Assembly: GCA_964560325.1 (NCBI GenBank)
Contig: CAZLLV010000279.1
Span: forward strand, 1 to 18,333
DNA length: 18,333 nt
DNA from: CAZLLV01 sp964560325
GTDB taxonomy: Bacteria > Acidobacteriota > Thermoanaerobaculia > Multivoradales > DATKCC01
Reading direction: 5' to 3'
Shown: positions 1-5,374 of the stretch, in pieces
Numbering within the stretch: the stretch's first letter is position 1
How the letters are laid out: each line of letters starts with the position of its first letter
The notes under the pieces: model-generated
Databases searched by the model: none
Told to the model about the DNA's origin: nothing
The model's input: the letters and a program-made list of their open reading frames with translations, nothing else
Position numbers and translations under genes: made by a program

Positions 1-1
1 C

Positions 2-400
2 AAGTACCTGCTCTCGACCACCGATCCGAGCCTCTCGGCCGAGGACGTGGCCGTCGGGTACAAGCAGCTCGCCGAAGTCGAGCGCAGCTTCCGCACCCTC
101 AAGAGCACCCTCGACCTACGCCCCCTCTACCACCGCCTGCCCGAGCGCATCGAGGCCCACGTGCTGCTGTGCTGGCTGGCACTGCTGCTCGTGCGGCTGG
201 TCGAGACCGAGACCGGGGAAGGCTGGGAGCTCGTCCGCGACGAGATCGACCAGATCCACCGGGTCGATCTCCGAACAAAAGACGGAGATTTCCAGGTCGT
301 CACCAAGCTCACTGATCGACAGCGTAAGATCCTGAAATCACTGGAACTTACGCCACCCAAGGCAGTCCGCTCCGCCCAGCTCCGCGCCGCAGCGGCGTAG
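2..400 (+). CDS. IS1634-family transposase, C-terminal part (cut by window start)
   Basis: Only the last ~132 codons are inside the window; the frame is open from base 2 and stops with TAG at 398-400. The residues around 'YKQLAEVERSFRTLKS' followed by 'RPLYHRLPERIEAHVLLCW' match the end of the DDE catalytic core of IS1634-type (IS4 superfamily) transposases; the glutamate in 'EVERSFR' is in the place of the final catalytic acidic residue of that core. The protein would cut and rejoin insertion-sequence ends. The C-terminus looks intact, so the element may be functional, but its 5' part and left end are outside the window and I could not define a right terminal repeat in the following bases. 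It sits next to a decayed toxin-antitoxin patch. The family assignment is from motif memory; IS1380/IS4 relatives are the alternative. Confidence 0.85.
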   Translation, partial: KYLLSTTDPSLSAEDVAVGYKQLAEVERSFRTLKSTLDLRPLYHRLPERIEAHVLLCWLALLLVRLVETETGEGWELVRDEIDQIHRVDLRTKDGDFQVVTKLTDRQRKILKSLELTPPKAVRSAQLRAAAA

Positions 401-621
401 ACACTACCGGTTTCGGGGCTCTCTGTAACTCCCTCAGGAGACGTGTGTTACGCGGGCGGTTTGCCTACGGGTGTCGAACGCGAGTCCCTTGGGTCACCGG
501 CCTGCACAACGGTTTCGACACATCGATTCCGCCGGATCTAACAGCAACACGGCCTCTCGAGAAGAGAGGTTGTAGGCCGGGTGAGAAGGCACTTTTCAAG
601 ACACTGAGCTGGACCTACCTC
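401..621. other. Intergenic gap, likely containing the right end of the insertion sequence
   Basis: These 221 bases between the transposase stop and the DUF433 stop hold no convincing gene on either strand. The right terminal repeat of the insertion sequence probably lies here but cannot be recognised without the left end. A short hairpin (CCTCTC at 553-558, GAGAGG at 564-569) has no following T-run. No PIN-like/DUF5615 toxin, the usual partner following DUF433, could be read on the minus strand here. Confidence 0.5.
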
Positions 622-867
622 TTAAGTCTTGCCTCCCAGCATCGTATCAGCGGGGAACACCTGCTCTTCGGCCAGCCAGGCGGCGTAGTGTACGGCCTCC
701 TGCACATCCCCTGTCTCCAGGTAGGGGTATGCCTCGACGATCTTCTCGGGCGTCATGCCGTTGGCGGTCAAGTTCAGGATCAGCGAGACCGTGACCCGCA
801 GCCCGCGGATGCACGCACGTCCGCCCATGACCTGGGGATCGAAGGTGATTCTGTCGAAACCGAGCAT
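622..867 (-). CDS. DUF433-family protein (antitoxin-type, winged HTH)
   Basis: 81-residue protein of the DUF433 family. The signature is clear: 'FDPQVMGGRACIRGLRVTV' near the N-terminus, then 'NGMTPEKIVEAYPYLETGDV' and 'EAVHYAAW'. DUF433 proteins are small helix-turn-helix proteins usually encoded directly before a PIN-like (DUF5615) toxin and thought to be its antitoxin. Start ATG at 865-867 follows the HigA-like stop by 20 bases, with a purine-rich GAAGAGAG ribosome site in that gap, so the two are probably co-transcribed. No toxin follows on the minus strand; the next feature is the insertion sequence. The gene looks complete, but its last residues after the helix-turn-helix are not conserved in what I recall of the family. 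Confidence 0.85.
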   Translation of the reverse strand: MLGFDRITFDPQVMGGRACIRGLRVTVSLILNLTANGMTPEKIVEAYPYLETGDVQEAVHYAAWLAEEQVFPADTMLGGKT

Positions 868-887
868 GGTCTCTCTTCGTGGGTCGT

Positions 888-1235
888 CTAATCAACCGCG
901 TGCTCGGGAATCTTCTCCAGCTCGGCGCCCAGGCGCTTGCGAGCGTGCCAGAGGTCGTGGGCCTGCTGCATGCGGAGCCAGAGGTCCGGGCCGTTGCCGC
1001 AGAACCGGCCCAGGCGCAGAGCCATCTCGGCGGTCGCCGGTGCGCGGCCGGCGAGGAGGCGATGAAGCGTCTTTCGGGACACCCGGAGCTGGCGGGCGGC
1101 CTCCGCCACGGACAGGCGAAGCTCAGGGAGCACGTCCTCTCGTAGGATCTCCTCAGGGTGAGTGGGCTCTCGCCGGCGGACCGGGCGCGGGTTCCCCGCC
1201 CGGCCGAGAGTGGGTGTCGAAGCTCTCCCGGTCAT
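888..1235 (-). CDS. higA: HigA-like XRE-family antitoxin, without a HigB partner
   Basis: 115-residue XRE-type DNA-binding protein of the HigA addiction-module family. Diagnostic stretches are 'REPTHPEEILREDVLPEL' (residues ~23-40), the helix-turn-helix 'SVAEAARQLRVSRKTLHRLL', and 'MALRLGRFCGNGPDLWLRMQ'. HigA proteins neutralise the RelE-like ribonuclease HigB and repress their own operon; higB normally lies directly upstream. Here the upstream neighbour instead ends in a UPF0175-like segment, and its TGA (1232-1234) overlaps this ATG (1233-1235) as ATGA, indicating translational coupling. No RelE-fold ORF is visible, so this is an orphan antitoxin or a regulator recruited from one. The ~20 residues before the conserved start are arginine/proline-rich and not family-typical. 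Confidence 0.85.
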   Translation of the reverse strand: MTGRASTPTLGRAGNPRPVRRREPTHPEEILREDVLPELRLSVAEAARQLRVSRKTLHRLLAGRAPATAEMALRLGRFCGNGPDLWLRMQQAHDLWHARKRLGAELEKIPEHAVD

Positions 1236-1489
1236 TCAACGTTCCTCGCGATCTTCACCTCGTCCCGGGCCTCCTCCACGGTGGCCGGGCCGAGTCGGAC
1301 TGGCACACCGAGCCGTTCGAAGCTCTCGTGGAGCTCGAAGCGTGAGGCACCGAGCGTTGCGGCAAGCTTGGCCAGGCTGATCTCCTCGTCCAAGTAGCGT
1401 CGAAGGAGGGCATCCCCCTCCTCCTGGCCCTCGGCTCTGGTCGCAAGTCGTACCAGTGCCTGAAGAAGCTGACGGTCCAGAGCGCCGAG
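1232..1489 (-). pseudogene. UPF0175-like C-terminal segment, separated from its start by a frameshift
   Basis: About 85 codons in the minus frame that ends with TGA at 1232-1234 read like a UPF0175 protein tail: 'ALLRRYLDEEISLAKLAAT', then 'GASRFELHESFERLGVPVRL' and an acidic 'VEEARDEV' end. UPF0175 proteins are small antitoxin-type proteins with this 'LDEEISL.KAA.L.G.S..E....L...G(V/I)P' pattern. The frame has no plausible start nearby. The overlapping ribbon-helix-helix ORF runs out of phase over the same bases with low-complexity codons. Joining that ORF to this frame needs the equivalent of one lost base in the GC-rich run near 1490-1520. The stop overlaps the HigA start, supporting that this frame was, or still is, the translated one. 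A sequencing error is the main alternative to true decay. Confidence 0.6.
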
Positions 1490-1911
1490 CCCGGCGGGGC
1501 GGGGCGCCCGGGGTGCTCCGCGGGATCCTCGGTGCCTTCGGAAGGCGCTAGGTCCCGGCGCAGGCCCTGCCCCACGTACGCCCGGAGCAGTGGCAGGTAG
1601 CCCGAGAAACCAAGGCGCGGAGCGATCCGCTCCAGGTCCTGGACGACGTCCTCCGGCATCCGAAGGCTGACGGTGGTCATCGGACGGTCCTTCTGCAGGC
1701 GCTTCTCGAGGTCGCCGGTCTCCACAGGTCCCAAGGCCCAGGCATTGTCGTCGCACAGGAACCGCTCCTGAAGCTCGAACCGACGGCGGCGGAGGTAGTC
1801 GGCGAGGGCCAGCCGCGCGACCTCCGCTTCGCTGGTGAACCAGCCCTCCTCGACCAGCTCTTCGAGCCTTTCCGCCAGGGCGTCGGGAAGCTCCATCTCC
1901 AGGGTCTTCAT
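1255..1911 (-). CDS. Tandem ribbon-helix-helix antitoxin-like ORF, probably frameshifted at its 3' end
   Basis: The open frame from ATG 1909-1911 encodes two different ribbon-helix-helix domains. Residues 1-~60 ('MKTLEMELPDALAERLEELV' to 'RRRRFELQERF') look like VapB-type antitoxins paired with PIN toxins. From residue 78 a second unit starts with its own methionine (1678-1680), 'MTTVSLRMPEDVVQDLERIA' then 'LGFSGYLPLLRAYVGQGLRR', as in free-standing RHH antitoxins. There is no stop between them, so they are either fused or two genes whose first stop was lost. After about residue 125 the sequence turns into arginine/serine-rich nonsense while another frame gains a UPF0175-like tail, so the true product is probably RHH plus UPF0175. 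No strong ribosome site precedes 1911. Such proteins bind operator DNA and hold a toxin inactive; no toxin is adjacent. Confidence 0.55.
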   Translation of the reverse strand: MKTLEMELPDALAERLEELVEEGWFTSEAEVARLALADYLRRRRFELQERFLCDDNAWALGPVETGDLEKRLQKDRPMTTVSLRMPEDVVQDLERIAPRLGFSGYLPLLRAYVGQGLRRDLAPSEGTEDPAEHPGRPAPPGSALWTVSFFRHWYDLRPEPRARRRGMPSFDATWTRRSAWPSLPQRSVPHASSSTRASNGSVCQSDSARPPWRRPGTR

Positions 1912-1937
1912 GGTCGTGGCGGTGGGGGTTGGGTTTC

Positions 1938-2027
1938 CTATAAGGAGCCCCGGGGGGCGATCCGGTCGTAGTCCTCGTCGTAGTGCCAGAGCACGGCTCC
2001 GGAGGCCTGGCGGGCAAGGGCGGCCCG
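1938..2027 (-). pseudogene. Remnant of a PIN-domain (VapC-type) toxin C-terminus
   Basis: A 29-codon stretch bounded by in-frame TAG codons reads as residues ending 'AVLWHYDEDYDRIAPRGSL' and then stops. The 'LLHYD.DFDRIA' pattern carries the last acidic metal ligand of many VapC ribonucleases, and 'PRGSL' is a frequent VapC terminus; the residues normally between them seem deleted. Nothing upstream on the minus strand continues the domain. It is too short to be a gene. It is best explained as the debris of a VapC toxin that once belonged to a module here, just upstream of the RHH antitoxin ORF. Assignment rests on a short motif and is inference. Confidence 0.55.
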
Positions 2028-2136
2028 CTACGACCGGCGTTGCGGAGCCGGGAGCGGTCAGCCGGTCCGAATCGATCGAGCCCCTGCGGCGTATTCTGTG
2101 AGGCGCACCCCATCGTGGGTCCGTTGGAGAGCCGAG

Positions 2137-2889
2137 ATGATCTTCACGCTGCCCCTCTACGTCCTCGCTGCTCGCGTCACGCTCGATTCCGGCCCGGCCC
2201 CGCTACGGGCGATGCTGCTGGTGCACGTCCTGGCGGGCGCCGTCGCGCTCGTCGCCGGCTACCTCGCGCTCTACGCCGCCAAGGGCTCCGGGCTGCACCG
2301 CAAGAGCGGGATCTGGTTCGTCTACTCGATCGTGACGATGGGGGCTTTCGCGGTCGTGATCAACGTCTTCGAGGGCGAGGACTGGGGCGGCGGGCTGCTC
2401 GTCGCCTACTTCGTCGTCAGCGCTCTCGAAACGGTCCGCCCCCTGGCGGAGCGACGGCGGTGGCTGGAGGTTTCCGGCATGCTGGTGGCTGCGTTCCTCG
2501 GCGTCGCTTCGCTCCTCCGCGGCCTCGACGGGGTCACCGGTGGCGAGTTCTTCCACGAGGGCGTGCCGGCGCCGATGTTCCTGTTCCTGGGAACGGTCAC
2601 TGTCCTGGCTGCGGCCTCCGACGTGCGCGTGATCCGCGGCGGCGGCCTGCACGGCAGGCCGCGCCTGGTACGGCACCTGTGGCGGATGTGCTTCGCGCTC
2701 TGGATCGCCGCCGGCTCGTTCTTCATCGGCCAGGCGCACACCTTCCCGGAAGCGCTGCGCCACCCTGCGCTGCTCGCCGTGCCCGTCCTGGTGCCCCTGC
2801 TCGCGATGCCGTACTGGATCTGGCGCCTGCGCCGCGGGAAGCGCACGCGGGTGCTGATGAGCCCGCGTCCCGGACCGTCGGGGGCTTGA
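2137..2889 (+). CDS. Multi-pass membrane protein (DUF2306-like), unknown function
   Basis: 250-residue protein with about seven hydrophobic helices. The first comprises 'MLLVHVLAGAVALVAGYLAL'; later ones comprise 'GIWFVYSIVTMGAFAVVI', 'LLVAYFVVSAL', 'VSGMLVAAFLGVASLL', 'MFLFLGTVTVLAA', 'MCFALWIAAGSFFIG' and 'LLAVPVLVPLLAMPYWIW'. The loop 'KGSGLHRKSG' after helix one and the 'RHLWRM' motif are typical of an uncharacterised inner-membrane family near DUF2306; no enzymatic motif is evident. Start ATG 2137 is chosen because GGAGA lies ~7 bases upstream; an internal ATG at 2212 would start right before the first helix and is the main alternative. It ends 37 bases from the convergent CPXCG gene and has no operon partner on its strand. 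Confidence 0.8.
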   Translation: MIFTLPLYVLAARVTLDSGPAPLRAMLLVHVLAGAVALVAGYLALYAAKGSGLHRKSGIWFVYSIVTMGAFAVVINVFEGEDWGGGLLVAYFVVSALETVRPLAERRRWLEVSGMLVAAFLGVASLLRGLDGVTGGEFFHEGVPAPMFLFLGTVTVLAAASDVRVIRGGGLHGRPRLVRHLWRMCFALWIAAGSFFIGQAHTFPEALRHPALLAVPVLVPLLAMPYWIWRLRRGKRTRVLMSPRPGPSGA

Positions 2890-2926
2890 CGAACGGGGAC
2901 CGGTCGCCCGCGCCCGGGGCGGCTCC

Positions 2927-3106
2927 TCACTCGCCCTCCCGCGCCGCGCTGACCTGGGCGTCCCCCCATTCGTCGCGCCAGACGGTGAGGTGGATGGGGT
3001 TGCAGCAGACCCAGCAGTCCTGGACCACCTCGCCGGTCTGTCCCCATTCGATCTGGAGGGTGTTCACTTCGCCGCAGGAGGGGCAGCGGAAGTCGAGCTC
3101 TTCCAT
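2927..3106 (-). CDS. CPXCG-motif cysteine-rich protein
   Basis: 59-residue protein with the CPXCG family pattern: 'CPSCG' (C8, C11), an acidic 'VVQDCWVCCNPI' segment (C31, C34, C35) and a charged C-terminal tail. The two cysteine pairs are placed to bind one zinc ion in a small cytoplasmic zinc-ribbon fold; the molecular role of this family is unknown. The start ATG (3104-3106) is preceded by GGAGA on the minus strand. It lies 68 bases downstream of the PQQ-dehydrogenase gene on the same strand and may be read through from it, although their jobs look unrelated. Length is normal for the family. Confidence 0.9.
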   Translation of the reverse strand: MEELDFRCPSCGEVNTLQIEWGQTGEVVQDCWVCCNPIHLTVWRDEWGDAQVSAAREGE

Positions 3107-3174
3107 GGCGGTCTCCGTGTCTCCGGGTGGGCTCGTCGGCGAGAGAGGGCAGGGTAGCCGCGGGCTCGGCCCGG

Positions 3175-4815
3175 TCAGGGCTCGAAGCCGTCGCGGTCGA
3201 AGAGGCCGTCGAGGTCGTTGCTGCCGGGAGTGGTGGCGTCGAGGGTGTAGTACCGGCCTTCGCAGGTCGAAGCCTGCTCGATCCAGACCTCGATGCGCGA
3301 GGTGGAGAAGCGCACCAGCGTCGGCCAGAGCTTGCCGTTCGGACGCGGACCGATCACCCGCACGAAGAGCTCCGCGCGGCCGGGCAGCGCGCCGGAGACG
3401 CAGAGGGTCTCCGGCAGGCAGGCGCTCTCGCGCCGGACCGGGGGCTGGCTGCCGTCCTGGGCGGTGATCGTCGTCTTGACCCGGAAGCCGGGCACTTCCG
3501 GCGAGCTCATCCAGTCGCCGGCCGGCGGCTCGGGGCCGTCGAACGGTTCCGGGCACTCCTCCTCCCCGCCGCCCCCACCACCGCCGCCGCCGCCGCCCCC
3601 ACCACCCCCGCCACCGCCGTTCCCGGTCGCCTTCAGACGGAAGATCCGCCCGCCCGATCCGGGGGCGCCGTCGGCGACGTACAGCTCGCCCGCCTCGTCC
3701 TCGCCGAAGGAGGTGAGGAGGAAGTCGACGTCGAGCAGCTCGGTCGCCGCCCAGGCGCCGCCGCCCGATCCGGCTTCGGGCGTGGCACCCCAGATCGTCC
3801 CGCTGCACAGGTCGCCGTAGACGTACACGCCGTCGAGCGCCGGCGAGGCGGCGCCCCGGTAGCGGTAGCCCCCGGTGACCGAGCAGCCCTGCGAGTGGTC
3901 GTACTCGAGGATCGGGTCGACCAGCCCGTCCTGCCGGCAGCCGCTCGGCGGGTCGAAGCAGTGGTCGCCCTCCTTGTGGTTCCATCCCAGGTTGGCGCCG
4001 GCGCTGCCGGGCGGCAGCAGGTCGATCTCCTCCCACTGGCTCTGCCCGACGTCGGCCACGAACAGGTCTCCGGTCGCGCGGTCGAACGAGAAGCGCCACG
4101 GGTTGCGCAGCCCGTAGGCCCAGATCTCGCGCCGCGCGCCCGGAACGCCGGCGAAGCTCGGGTTGCCCGAGGGGATGGCGTAGGCGAGGCCGGGGTCCAT
4201 CCGATCGACGTCGATGCGCAGGATCGCCCCGAGGAGCGTCGACACGTTCTGGCCGTGCCCGAGCGGGTCACCGCCCGAGCCGCCGTCGCCCAGCCCGATG
4301 TACAGATACCCGTCCGGCCCGAACGCGATCTGGCCGCCGTTGTGGTTCTGGAACGGCTGCGGCACGGTGAGGAGGTCGCGGGCGGTCGAGGGGTCGGCCC
4401 GCTCGCCGCCGGCCGTCGTGCGCATCTCCACGACGCGCGTTTCGCCGCCGCTTCCCGAGTAGTGGACGAACAGCCGGTCGTCGGCGGGGAAGAGGGGGTG
4501 GAACGCGAGCCCGAGGAGCCCGTGCTCGCCGCAGCAGGCGACGGTGCCCCGGAGGTCGAGGAACGGCTCGGGCTCGACCTGCCCGTTCCGGATGACCCGC
4601 ACGGCGCCGGTCTGCTCGACCACGAAGAGCCGCCCGGAGCCGTCGCCGGCGTGCGCGATGCCGAGCGCCCGGTCGAAGCCGGAAGCGACCAGCTCGAGCC
4701 CGGCCTCCACGCCGGCCGGCTGGGGGTGAACGGGCGCCGCTGCCGCGAGCGCGGCCAAGGCGAAGAGGACGAATGGGCGGGGACGGCGCGCGAGACACGG
4801 ACGGATCGACGGCAT
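3175..4815 (-). CDS. Secreted PQQ-dependent sugar dehydrogenase with a C-terminal add-on domain
   Basis: 546-residue exported protein. Residues 1-~31 are a signal peptide. Residues ~38-396 form a glucose/sorbosone dehydrogenase-type six-bladed propeller with 'GEHGLLGLAFHP' (97-108), 'NHNGGQIAFGPDGYLYIGLG' (157-176, H158 in the expected catalytic position), 'GLRNPWRFSFD' (235-245) and 'DLFVADVGQSQWEEID' (250-265). Members oxidise aldose sugars with pyrroloquinoline quinone in the periplasm. Eighteen consecutive glycines (400-417) then link to a ~113-residue domain (434-546) that also ends the protein encoded at 5375-6934. AGGAGG sits 10 bases before the ATG. Several cysteine pairs suggest disulfides. 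The exact substrate cannot be told from sequence; the catalytic call rests on family motifs. Confidence 0.9.
   Translation of the reverse strand: MPSIRPCLARRPRPFVLFALAALAAAAPVHPQPAGVEAGLELVASGFDRALGIAHAGDGSGRLFVVEQTGAVRVIRNGQVEPEPFLDLRGTVACCGEHGLLGLAFHPLFPADDRLFVHYSGSGGETRVVEMRTTAGGERADPSTARDLLTVPQPFQNHNGGQIAFGPDGYLYIGLGDGGSGGDPLGHGQNVSTLLGAILRIDVDRMDPGLAYAIPSGNPSFAGVPGARREIWAYGLRNPWRFSFDRATGDLFVADVGQSQWEEIDLLPPGSAGANLGWNHKEGDHCFDPPSGCRQDGLVDPILEYDHSQGCSVTGGYRYRGAASPALDGVYVYGDLCSGTIWGATPEAGSGGGAWAATELLDVDFLLTSFGEDEAGELYVADGAPGSGGRIFRLKATGNGGGGGGGGGGGGGGGGGGEEECPEPFDGPEPPAGDWMSSPEVPGFRVKTTITAQDGSQPPVRRESACLPETLCVSGALPGRAELFVRVIGPRPNGKLWPTLVRFSTSRIEVWIEQASTCEGRYYTLDATTPGSNDLDGLFDRDGFEP
3178..3516 (-). 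other. Shared C-terminal domain, copy 1 (in the PQQ dehydrogenase)
   Basis: Encodes residues 434-546 of the dehydrogenase. It is about 70% identical by eye to the domain at 6590-6931. The core 'CVSGALPGR.ELFVRVIGPR' then 'PNGKLWP.LVRF.TSR.EVW' is nearly invariant, and both copies end '(L/F)FDRDGFEP'. Two cysteines nine residues apart or fewer ('ACLPETLC') are conserved in both. Function unknown; position after a glycine linker suggests an independently folding exported module. Confidence 0.85.
3565..3618 (-). repeat. Poly-glycine codon tract (18 Gly)
   Basis: Eighteen consecutive GGN codons (mostly GGC and GGG, with several GGT), giving a GC-only microsatellite-like tract between the dehydrogenase propeller and its C-terminal domain. 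The mix of codons suggests selection for a glycine linker rather than pure slippage. Confidence 0.9.
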
Positions 4816-4975
4816 TTACGGAGAACCTCCTGGTGGCAGTCTCGCACACGGCGGAGCGAGCGGGTGGTCGGGTGGTCGAACCCCGATGCGCCCGCCCTGG
4901 CAACTACCTTGCAGTACGAAGAGGGTGTATGGAGTAGATCGCTTCCATCGAACTTTACGATCGAAAGGAGTTCCC

Positions 4976-5161
4976 ATGTCCGCCTTACAGCTCATCCTCG
5001 CAATCCTCTTCCCGCCGCTCTCCGTCTTCCTGCAGAGGGGCGTCAGCGGCACCCTGGTGCTCAACATCATCCTGACCATCATCGGCTGGATCCCGGGCGT
5101 CCTGCACGCGCTCTGGATCGGCTACGGCTCGAGCAGCGCCCGCACCACCGCGCACGCCTGA
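4976..5161 (+). CDS. Pmp3/YqaE-family (UPF0057) small membrane protein
   Basis: 61-residue protein with two hydrophobic helices, 'ALQLILAILFPPLSVFLQRG' and 'LVLNIILTIIGWIPGVLHAL', joined by a short loop. The 'LAI.FPPL.VFL..G' and 'LTI.GWIPG..HA.WI' motifs define the Pmp3/YqaE (UPF0057) family of inner-membrane proteolipids linked to salt, cold or membrane-potential stress in yeast, plants and bacteria. AAAGGAG lies 5-6 bases before the ATG. It is divergent from the PQQ dehydrogenase (160 bases between starts) and stands alone, followed by a strong hairpin. The exact transport or stress role is not known. Confidence 0.92.
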   Translation: MSALQLILAILFPPLSVFLQRGVSGTLVLNIILTIIGWIPGVLHALWIGYGSSSARTTAHA

Positions 5162-5185
5162 GCAGCGACACGCAACCGTTTCATC

Positions 5186-5222
5186 GCCCGCGCACGGCCC
5201 CTCCTCCGGGGTCGTCGCGGGC
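5186..5222 (+). terminator. Strong hairpin after the Pmp3 gene, likely terminator
   Basis: Arms GCCCGCG (5186-5192) with ACGGCCCC (5194-5201), and GGGGTCGT (5208-5215) with CGCGGGC (5216-5222), form a 15-bp stem with one bulged C, one G-U pair and a six-base loop. It starts 24 bases after the stop. The following bases (ttcgtcgt) make only a poor T-tract, so termination may be incomplete or factor-assisted. Confidence 0.5.
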
Positions 5223-5228
5223 TTCGTC

Positions 5229-5268
5229 GTGTCGGGCGATTTCATGGCGATTCACCATCGCTCGACAC
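5229..5268 (+). other. Second hairpin (12-bp inverted repeat)
   Basis: GTGTCGGGCGAT (5229-5240) and ATCGCTCGACAC (5257-5268) pair over 12 positions with one G-U pair and a 16-base loop. It directly follows the first hairpin and precedes the next promoter. It could back up termination or be a protein-binding dyad; no T-run follows. Confidence 0.4.
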
Positions 5269-5317
5269 CCCATTCGCCTTTCCCACGCAGGGAAAATGAA
5301 CGATTCAGCGAATCCTC

Positions 5318-5346
5318 TTGCCTCCTGCTTGATGCTGATATAGCAT
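5318..5346 (+). promoter_or_regulatory. Sigma-70-type promoter for the beta-propeller gene
   Basis: TTGCCT (5318-5323), exactly 17 bases, then TAGCAT (5341-5346). The expected start of transcription is about 5353, and GGAGG (5363-5367) lies 7 bases before the ATG at 5375. The surrounding bases are AT-richer than the rest of the window. Confidence 0.5.
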
Positions 5347-5374
5347 AGACCTCCAACGACCCGGAGGTGAACCG

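Noticed and set aside
553..569. Short hairpin CCTCTC/GAGAGG as a terminator
   Set aside because: Only 6 bp, no T-run on either strand; too weak to call.
445..891. 148-codon plus-strand ORF downstream of the transposase
   Set aside because: Mostly antisense to the DUF433 gene and low in recognisable content.
2098..2136. GTG at 2098 as the start of the membrane protein
   Set aside because: No ribosome site before it; ATG 2137 has GGAGA at good distance.
1983..3467. 494-codon open frame overlapping the membrane protein and CPXCG genes
   Set aside because: Arg/Pro/Gly-rich product out of frame with the clear membrane protein; no start signal or motif.
4816..4975. Promoter for the Pmp3 gene between the divergent starts
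   Set aside because: TTGCAG and several TANNNT hexamers occur, but none at a 16-18 base spacing.
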